From positions 1 to 64,000 of the forward strand of contig JAOSKR010000003.1 in assembly GCA_027493545.1 (NCBI GenBank): a DNA stretch of 64,000 bases, read 5' to 3'. Source of the DNA: Roseovarius sp. (GTDB taxonomy: Bacteria; Pseudomonadota; Alphaproteobacteria; Rhodobacterales; Rhodobacteraceae). The translations under genes were made by a program, and so were the position numbers. Below the pieces are notes generated by a model, which saw nothing but the letters and a program-made list of their open reading frames with translations, was not told where the DNA came from and ran no database searches. Below are positions 57,979-64,000 of the stretch, one piece after another; the stretch's first letter is position 1; the number at the start of each line of letters is the position of its first letter.

Positions 57979-59010
57979 TTGTGGCACAGCCCCGGCTTGC
58001 CCCCTGGCCAGTTGCTGGCCGCGCTGCTGGCGCTGGCTCTGGGGTTCGCGATCGAGATGGGCCCGGTTGGTCAGGCCGCGGGCGAAACCGTTGCGCGGGG
58101 CATCGCGATCGTGGCGCGGCCGCTATTGGAATTGCTCGGTGTTGATCTCGTCCGACACGGGGTCGAGCTGCGCGCTCCGCTGGCGGGGTGGGCGGTTCGC
58201 GTCAGTGAGGTCTGCGATGGCATGGGGCTGGTCGTGGCGCTTCTTGCGGCCATCGTCGTTCTGGTGCCGGGCCGGGGCGGTTCCATCGGCTGGGGCCTCA
58301 AACGAGCCCTGATCGGCCTTGTCGCGATTCAGCTGTTCAATCTCGCACGCGTCGTGTTTCTGGCCCTGGCGCTTGGCCGGGGTGGCGCGGCCTTCGGCGT
58401 CCTGCACGACCAGGTCTTTCCGCTCTTCACGGTATTCGTCATCGCCGCCGTCCTGATCCCGCCCGCGCGGCTGGCCGGGTTTGCCGGTCTGGCCGCGATC
58501 CTGACATTGCTCTGGGCGCCTCTGGCCGAACCCGTTTCGGCCCTGCTGGTGCCGCTGGCCAACGGGATGCTGGAATGGACGGCGCAGGCCGAGGTCGGCC
58601 GGATCGGCGAGACGCAAGGCGTCTGGTCGGTCGGCACGATGCTGGTCGCCGGGACCGATCCGCTGCGGCTTTACCGGGCGCCGCTGGAGCCGCAGCATTT
58701 CACCGTGGCGTTGCCGGTCATCGTTGCCGCGGCCGGGCTGATGAGACGACCGGGCTTGCTGGTGCTGGCGTTGCCGTTGATGATGGCGGCGCTTTGCGTG
58801 GCGGCGCCGGTCGCGGTCATGGCGCTGGCTGCGGACAAGGCCCCGGTTCTGGTCCTGCTGCCCGATGGCGACGGGGCCTTCCATGCCGCGGAATATGTCG
58901 TGCCCGAAACCCTGCGAGGCGTGTTGCGGCTGGTTCAGAACACGCTGGTGCACTTCCTGCTGCTGGTCCTGCCCGTCCTGGCCCTGCACCGCGCCCGGGG
59001 CGCTTCATGA
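57979..59010 (+). CDS. exosortase/archaeosortase family protein
   Basis: A 343-residue multi-spanning protein. The exosortase triad is visible: Cys79 in VSEVCDGMGLVVAL, Arg124 in FNLARVVFLAL and His143 in GVLHDQVFPLF, each at the start of a membrane helix. Such enzymes cleave a C-terminal sorting signal of an exported protein and transfer it to a surface anchor. The C-terminal ~170 residues form an extra domain with a large periplasmic loop and a last membrane helix. The start (TTG 57979) is uncertain. It overlaps the following glycosyltransferase gene by four bases. Confidence 0.87.
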   Translation: MWHSPGLPPGQLLAALLALALGFAIEMGPVGQAAGETVARGIAIVARPLLELLGVDLVRHGVELRAPLAGWAVRVSEVCDGMGLVVALLAAIVVLVPGRGGSIGWGLKRALIGLVAIQLFNLARVVFLALALGRGGAAFGVLHDQVFPLFTVFVIAAVLIPPARLAGFAGLAAILTLLWAPLAEPVSALLVPLANGMLEWTAQAEVGRIGETQGVWSVGTMLVAGTDPLRLYRAPLEPQHFTVALPVIVAAAGLMRRPGLLVLALPLMMAALCVAAPVAVMALAADKAPVLVLLPDGDGAFHAAEYVVPETLRGVLRLVQNTLVHFLLLVLPVLALHRARGAS

Positions 59011-60644
59011 CCTTGACCGAGGCACAGTATCGAAGCGCCCTCATCGGGCTGGTTCTGGCTGGTGCGGCGCTGCGTCTGACCGGGCTCAACTGGGATGAGG
59101 GCCGTGGCCTGCATCCCGATGAAGGCAACCTCGTCCGGGCCGCCCTGACGCTGGGAATCGAGGGCCGGCTGATCCCGGACTTTCACGCCTATAACGACCT
59201 CGCGCTGTGGCTGCCGCGACTGCTGTCGGCGCCGTTCTGTGCCGCCGCCGATGCGGGCTGCCTGACCCATGCCGCGCGGCTGCTTTCGGCGCTGATGTCT
59301 GTGGCGGCGATCCCGCTGGCGGCGGGGCTGGCGCGGCAGATGGCCGGGCCCGTGGCCGGGATCGCGGCGGCGGCGGCGTTCGCCGGATCGGCACCGCTGG
59401 TGCAATGGGCCCATTTCGGTACCACCGAAAGCGCGCTGGTCCTGATTGTGACGGCGCTTTGGTTTGTCGCGGTGCGATGGCAAAGCGGGCAGATCGGCGA
59501 CCGCGCGGCGGCGCTGTGGTCGGGGGGATGATCGGGCTCGGCTTTGGCCTCAAGACCACCGTGCTGGTTCTGGCCATACTGCCGCTCACCGCGCTGGTCT
59601 TGGCCGGCCGACCCCGGGCGGGCCGATTGCGCGCCGCCGCGCTGGGCTTGGGCCTGGCAATGGCGCTGGCGCTGGCCACAACGCCGTCGCTGATTTTTGC
59701 GACGGACGAGTGGCTGGCCGTGATGCGGTTCGAGTCCGATGTTGTCAGCGGCCGCCTGCAGGTGTTCTGGACGGACCAGTTCCACGGCACGGTTCCGGGC
59801 TGGTACGAGTTGCAACAGCTCTGGTCGGCCACGTCTGGCGCGGGGGTACTGCTGGCCGGCCTTGGGCTGGTTCTGTTGCCGCGCCGCAGCTGGCGCCTCG
59901 CAGCGCCCGCGGTGATCCTTGCCGTTCTCTATGGCGCGATCATCCTTGGCTGGCAGGCCAGGTTCGTGCGCTATCTGGCGCCGCTTGTGCCGGTGATCCT
60001 TGTGCTGGCTGGCGTGGCGGTGGGACGCCTGGCGCAGCCGCTGGTCAGCCGCGCCGCGCTCGCCTGTGGTGTCGCGGGGGTCGGCCTGATGGTGCTGGCA
60101 GGGGTGGATCAGGCGGCGATCTATCTGCGCCCCGACCCGCGCATTGTGGCCGAGGCCATGCTCGCCACTCGCGCCGCGCCTGACGAAGCGGTCTCGATCG
60201 AGCCGCACGATCTGGCCCAGACCGGGGGGCATTCGCGGCTGGAACTGCCGCTGAGCGGGCAGGAGGTGACGGCGGATGACCTGGCCACACCCCTGTCGCG
60301 CGCTGGCTGGATCATGATTGCCAGCCGCCGCAACTGGGCCGTCCTGCCCCGTCAGCCCGACGCTCCGAAGGCGATCTGCGGCTTTTACGCCGGTCTGGCC
60401 AATGGTGATCTGGGCTTTGTCCCGGTGGCGCATGTGGCAAGGGGACGGCCCGTTCGGGCGGCTGTTCGCGCCGGGCCTTTCGTCCGAGGAAACCCGGCGG
60501 GTGTTTGACCGTCCCGAGGTGATCCTGCTCCGGAACGAGGCAGGCCTGCCCGCGGACGAAATCGCGCGCCGGATAGTGCGCCCCGCCGATGCCTCGGTCT
60601 GCAGTGCCGAAGTCCTGCAAAAGGCCTGGAGACGCGGGCCATGA
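59007..60644 (+). CDS. membrane glycosyltransferase, GT39/ArnT-like (two frameshifts)
   Basis: About 545 residues; the first periplasmic loop shows GRGLHPDEGNLVRAALTLG, parallel to the enzyme encoded at 55049, followed by ~10 membrane segments and a soluble C-terminal domain. The frame is lost near 59525 (a G run before ATGATC) and near 60443 (extra A in GGCAAGGGGAC), ending at 60644. Start and stop each overlap a neighbour by four bases, so it is co-translated with the exosortase and DUF2298 genes. Confidence 0.8.
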
Positions 60645-62629
60645 TCGGAAGCCTGCCGCCCCCGGAACTGGCCATGGTGCTGCGCACCCTTGCCGTGCTG
60701 ACGCTGGGAGCCTGGGCGGCGCGGCCCGTGGCGCTGCGCCTGGTTCCGGGCGGCACTGGCTGGGTGGCGGCGCTGGTGCTGGCCCGGGCGGTGATCGGCT
60801 GGCTGCCCTGGGCCCTTGCCGCACTGGGATTGATGCCGTTCGGTGCGGCCGCGCCGATCGGACTGGCCGGGCTGATGGTTGCGCGGGCATGGCTGGGGCC
60901 GGTACCGGGCGCGGCCGGGGAGGGGATCGTGGCGATCACGGCCCTCGCCGTGCTGTTCTGGTTCGGCATGGCCCAGCGGTTGGGCCTTGCCGATCTGACG
61001 GGGCTGGAGAAGTTCACCGATATGGGCCTGCTGGCGGCCGCGATGCGCAGCGAATGGATGCCACCGCAGGACGCCTGGTATGCCGGAGCGCCGGTCAACT
61101 ACTACTATGTCGGCCAGGCGATGGTGGCCAGTTGGGGCCATATTGCCGGTGCCCCGCCGGCGGCAACCTATCAGATTGCCATGGCGCTGCTCTTTGCCGT
61201 GACCGGGCTTGCCACCTGGCGGCTCACGGTCGCGCTGGCCGCCGGATTCGGGATCCGGATCGCGCAGGTCCTGGGCGCCGCCGCCGCCGCGCTGACGCTT
61301 TACGGCGGCAACTTCCATTCGGTGCTCTATACTCTTTGGCGCGGCGTTGTGCCGACCGCGAAAGAGGCGTTTTACTACCCCGATTCGACCCGCTTCATAG
61401 GCTTTGATCCGCCCGCGCCCGACAAGGGGTTTACCGAATTTCCCGCCTACGCCTTCGCGGTGGGCGATCTGCACGCCCATGTCATTGCGACGCCGATCTT
61501 TCTGTTCGGGCTGATGGTCGTGCTGGCAATCCTGCGGCGCGGTCTGCGGCGCGACGCGCCCGATCTGGCACAGGCCGCGGCGCTGGGATGGGTGCTGGGT
61601 CTTTGCGCCGCGATCAACGCCTGGGATGTGGCCGTGCTGGGGCTGATCGCGCTGATCGTGGCGCTGGTGCTGGCGGTGCAGGAACATTCGGCGCAAGCGG
61701 CATGGCTCGACCGTCTGGGGGTGGCGATGGTGGTGGCGCTGGGTGTGGCATTTGTCACCGCTGCACCGTTCCTGGGCCGCTTCACCCCCTTTGCCAGCGG
61801 CTTCGAGCCGGCCCCGGCCCGTACCCCGCTGTGGCAGCTGCTGGTGCTTTACGCCCATGTCCTGCCTGCCGTGGCGCTGTTTCTGTTCGGAATGCGGCAC
61901 GCGCCGGCGGCAAAGCAGCTGGCGATCACGCTGGTCCTGGTGGCGGCGCTGATCCTGATCGCGCTGCCCGAGGCGGTGATCGTGCGCGACATATACGGGC
62001 TCGATTTCGCACGGGCCAACACCATGTTCAAACTGACCTTCCGGGCGCAATCACTGCTGGTGATCGGCGGGCTTGCCGCGCTTGCCCCGGCCATCGCGCA
62101 GGGCGGCGCGTGGTTTGCCGCGGCGCTGGTGGCGGCCGCGCCGATGGTGGCGACGCTGGCCTATGCGCCCCATATCTTCCGGCCCCCGTCGGTGATCCGC
62201 TCGCTCGACGGGCAGGGTTTTCTGGGGGATGAACGTGCGCTGGTCGCGGCGGCCGGACGGTTGGGACTCGCCCCCGGCGAGGCGCTGATCGAGGCCTCGG
62301 GCGATGCCTTTGGCGAAACCGCGCGGGTTTCGGCGATGACCGGTCTGCCGGTAGTGATCGGCTGGGCCGGCCATGAATGGCTGTGGCGCGGCGACGGGGC
62401 CGCCGCGAACGGGCGGGCAGGCCGGGTGCGGACCTTCTATACCACTGGCAGCGACACGGAGCGCTGCGCCATCATCAGGCGTTTCAACATCCGCCATGTC
62501 ATTCTGGGTCAGGTCGAACAGCGGACCTACCCCGATCTCGACATCCAGGGGCTCTCCAGCCCGGGACCCGCGATCTACGAAGGCGCGGGCGGGAAAATCC
62601 TCCGGATCGCGCCGGAGCGATGTTTTTGA
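60641..62629 (+). CDS. DUF2298 (YYY) membrane protein, probable glycosyltransferase
   Basis: The 662-residue protein has ~14 hydrophobic segments and the DUF2298 signature: FTDMGLLAAAMRSEWMPPQD, then AGAPVNYYYVGQ at residues 149-158, and FPAYAFAVGDLHAHV. The family (Chlor_Arch_YYY) is thought to be GT-C-like and to act on polyprenyl-linked sugars. The C-terminal soluble part (LIEASGDAFGETARVSAMTG, ERCAIIRRFNIRHVI) resembles that of related large membrane glycosyltransferases. Its start overlaps the previous stop. Confidence 0.85.
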   Translation: MIGSLPPPELAMVLRTLAVLTLGAWAARPVALRLVPGGTGWVAALVLARAVIGWLPWALAALGLMPFGAAAPIGLAGLMVARAWLGPVPGAAGEGIVAITALAVLFWFGMAQRLGLADLTGLEKFTDMGLLAAAMRSEWMPPQDAWYAGAPVNYYYVGQAMVASWGHIAGAPPAATYQIAMALLFAVTGLATWRLTVALAAGFGIRIAQVLGAAAAALTLYGGNFHSVLYTLWRGVVPTAKEAFYYPDSTRFIGFDPPAPDKGFTEFPAYAFAVGDLHAHVIATPIFLFGLMVVLAILRRGLRRDAPDLAQAAALGWVLGLCAAINAWDVAVLGLIALIVALVLAVQEHSAQAAWLDRLGVAMVVALGVAFVTAAPFLGRFTPFASGFEPAPARTPLWQLLVLYAHVLPAVALFLFGMRHAPAAKQLAITLVLVAALILIALPEAVIVRDIYGLDFARANTMFKLTFRAQSLLVIGGLAALAPAIAQGGAWFAAALVAAAPMVATLAYAPHIFRPPSVIRSLDGQGFLGDERALVAAAGRLGLAPGEALIEASGDAFGETARVSAMTGLPVVIGWAGHEWLWRGDGAAANGRAGRVRTFYTTGSDTERCAIIRRFNIRHVILGQVEQRTYPDLDIQGLSSPGPAIYEGAGGKILRIAPERCF

Positions 62630-62763
62630 GCGACAAGGCCCGGATTTATGCGCGGTTTTCGGGATGTTGCCGGTTTCGGGGTGCGACGCGCTATTGCCAG
62701 GTGGCGCGCGCTCTTGATAGTCTGGTGTTCAACCGGGTTTAGGCCATGCAAGGGGCAGCTGGT

Positions 62764-63198
62764 ATGCGTATCATGGGTTCTGTTCGCCTCATTGCGATCG
62801 GCTTTGGCCTGGTCGTGACAGGTCCGGCGGTCTGGGCGCAATCCGGGCCGTCACCGACGCTTTCCCCGACCGCCACTCCGGTGCCTACGGCGGTTCCGAC
62901 CGCCACTCCGGTGCCTACGGCGGTTCCGACCGCCACTCCGGTGCCTACGGCGGTGCCGACCGCCACCCCGGTGCCCACGGCGGTGCCGACCTCCACCCCG
63001 GTGCCCACGGGGGTGCCGTCCGCGACCCCGGTGCCCACTGCAACGCCTTCCGTCACCACCACACCGACCGCGACACCGGTCAACATCCCGATCGTGCCAG
63101 GTGCGGGCGGGCCGGGGGGCTCGGTGCCGTGGCTGCTGGTGGTGGCCATGATGGCGCTGGCCCTGTTGCTGGTCTGGGCGCGGCGCGCGCGGGATTGA
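62764..63198 (+). CDS. secreted Pro/Thr-repeat protein with C-terminal sorting signal
   Basis: The 144-residue protein has a signal peptide (MRIMGSVRLIAIGFGLVVTG, cleavage near VWA-Q), a ~80-residue stalk made of VPTAVPTATP repeats, then IPIVPGAGGPGGSVPW, a single hydrophobic helix LLVVAMMALALLLVWA and the basic end RRARD. Short motif, helix, Arg cluster is the layout of exosortase substrates; the Thr-rich stalk is a likely O-glycosylation target. AAGGGG stands eight bases before this ATG; a start at 62746 is possible. It follows the glycosyltransferase/exosortase genes. Confidence 0.8.
   Translation: MRIMGSVRLIAIGFGLVVTGPAVWAQSGPSPTLSPTATPVPTAVPTATPVPTAVPTATPVPTAVPTATPVPTAVPTSTPVPTGVPSATPVPTATPSVTTTPTATPVNIPIVPGAGGPGGSVPWLLVVAMMALALLLVWARRARD
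62869..63042 (+). repeat. 30-bp tandem repeats encoding VPTAVPTATP
   Basis: Five full 30-bp units start at 62881, 62911, 62941, 62971 and 63001, each beginning GTGCC(T/C)ACGG, with partial units before (62869) and after (63031). The first two are identical; later units diverge at a few third positions and then at coding ones. The repeat stays in frame and forms the stalk of the secreted protein, so copy number would change stalk length. Confidence 0.92.
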
Positions 63199-63222
63199 CC
63201 CGCCGGGATTGATCGAAACGCC

Positions 63223-64000
63223 TCAGTCTCCGGCAATCAGCCGGGCCGCCAGTTCCCGGCCCTCGCGCACGGCGTAATTGGTGCCGCGATCCTCGGGGTA
63301 TATCTGCGCCATCGAGCACAGGTAAAGCCCCGGCGCCGGACCTTCCCGGGGCGGGATCATGCTTGAGTAATGCCGTTCGACCACCGGCTGGGCCCAACGC
63401 GCGCGCCAGACATGGTGGTCCATGATCCATCCCCGGGCCATCTCTGGAAACATCTTCTGCAAATGCGGCAGCGCAAAGTCCAGCACGGCTTCATCCGGGA
63501 GCGCATAGAGCGGGTCATCGGCGGAAAGATAGCGCGACAGATAGACGATGTGCCGCGCGCCATAGCGTGCGGCGGATTGAAAATTGGTGTGTTCGATCAC
63601 GGCGACAAAAGGAAAACCCGGGTCGTTCACGTTCAGCCAGTAGGTCGAGCCGAGCGGCCGGTCGAGTTCGAGCACGAGACAAAGATTGGCGAGATATTCG
63701 ATGCGTTCCAGCGGGGCACGCGCCGGTGCATCCGCCCAGTGCGCGATCATCCCCGCCACCACCGGCGGCGCAGGCGTGGCGATCACCGCATCCGCAAGGT
63801 CGACCTGACCGCCGGCCTCGATCTGCCAGCCCCCCTCCGGGCGCGGGGTCAGGCGATCGACTGTCTTGCCCAGGCGGATGTCGCCGCCGTGGCCGCGAAT
63901 GTCGTCGGCCATCGCTTCAGCCAGTCGCGCGAACGAGCCGCGCAAGTAGCCCAGATGCTCGGCCCCGCCCTTGCCGCGCGAGCCGCCCCTGAGTTTCAGC
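63223..64000 (-). CDS. FAD-dependent oxidoreductase, amine oxidase-like (partial, runs off the window)
   Basis: The visible C-terminal ~259 residues read into the right edge of the window, so the N-terminal FAD-binding Rossmann motif is not seen. FARLAEAMADDIRGHGGDIR and VDLADAVIATPAPPVVAGMI are typical of the protoporphyrinogen oxidase/phytoene desaturase-like group, and the C-terminal GLYLCSMAQIYPEDRGTNYA is its closing FAD contact. It is convergent with the Pro/Thr-repeat gene (24 bp apart). Its substrate is unknown; in this setting it may act on a glycan or lipid precursor. Confidence 0.75.
   Translation of the reverse strand, partial: LKLRGGSRGKGGAEHLGYLRGSFARLAEAMADDIRGHGGDIRLGKTVDRLTPRPEGGWQIEAGGQVDLADAVIATPAPPVVAGMIAHWADAPARAPLERIEYLANLCLVLELDRPLGSTYWLNVNDPGFPFVAVIEHTNFQSAARYGARHIVYLSRYLSADDPLYALPDEAVLDFALPHLQKMFPEMARGWIMDHHVWRARWAQPVVERHYSSMIPPREGPAPGLYLCSMAQIYPEDRGTNYAVREGRELAARLIAGD

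Noticed and set aside
59189..62050. 953-codon open frame on the minus strand
   Set aside because: It is antisense to two membrane glycosyltransferase genes that have clear motifs; its composition (Arg, Gln, His, Gly) is that of a reverse-strand shadow.
62869..63042. CRISPR-like repeat array
   Set aside because: Units are contiguous 30-bp coding repeats without spacers and lie in frame in a gene with signal peptide and sorting tail.

Overview
The window is high-GC DNA that looks like an alphaproteobacterial chromosome, most likely Rhodobacteraceae/Paracoccaceae. The grounds are a DUF3572 protein beside a PleD-like diguanylate cyclase, malyl-CoA lyase of the Rhodobacter type, two TRAP dicarboxylate-type transporters, non-pyrrolysine MttB-family proteins and an H-NOX/diguanylate cyclase pair. 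The genus cannot be fixed from this sequence. Many otherwise well-conserved genes carry single-base frameshifts, often at G/C runs or at CCTGG/CCAGG sites. I read these mainly as consensus errors, so such genes are annotated across their frameshifts.

Layout. 0-5 kb: a small secreted protein, an XRE regulator with a palindrome at its start, a DUF2061 protein, a fatty-acid desaturase, an EamA transporter, a 120-bp palindromic repeat, then NUDIX and DUF983 genes. 5-7.3 kb: an EF-hand protein and an ECF sigma/membrane protein/periplasmic metal-sensor operon. 7.3-16 kb: a PleD-like cyclase with degenerate receivers, DUF3572, HAD phosphatase, EamA transporter, MttB-family methyltransferase, H-NOX-like sensor coupled to a diguanylate cyclase, flavin reductase, GNAT and EcsC proteins. 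16-23.4 kb: two divergent TRAP operons, one with an unusual TM2-coiled coil-DctQ fusion. 23.9-29.7 kb: a cation/proton antiporter with a cyclic-nucleotide domain, a tandem universal stress protein and a P1B-4 metal ATPase, followed by a second copy of the palindromic repeat. 30-38.8 kb: esterase, acyl-CoA dehydrogenase, catalase, MFS transporter with a tiny overlapping gene, and an Fe-S/FMN oxidoreductase coupled to an internally deleted mttB remnant.

39.4-51 kb is an accessory block that starts just after tRNA-Ser(GCT). It holds a cytosine-N4 methylase truncated by an IS21 element, an IS256 element inserted inside another IS256 element, a small HTH-like protein, a ParDE-type toxin-antitoxin pair, and an IS110 transposase split by a second, inverted IS21 copy.

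51.4-64 kb returns to apparently chromosomal genes: malyl-CoA lyase, a LuxR remnant, then a cell-surface cluster. That cluster has an FkbM methyltransferase, a GT4 glycosyltransferase, two ArnT/PMT-like membrane glycosyltransferases, an outer-membrane barrel protein, an exosortase-family protein (Cys/Arg/His triad visible), a DUF2298 (YYY) membrane protein, and a secreted Pro/Thr-repeat protein ending in a Gly-rich motif, a membrane segment and an Arg tail. I infer that these genes make, glycosylate and anchor a mucin-like surface protein; this is the most interesting system in the window.
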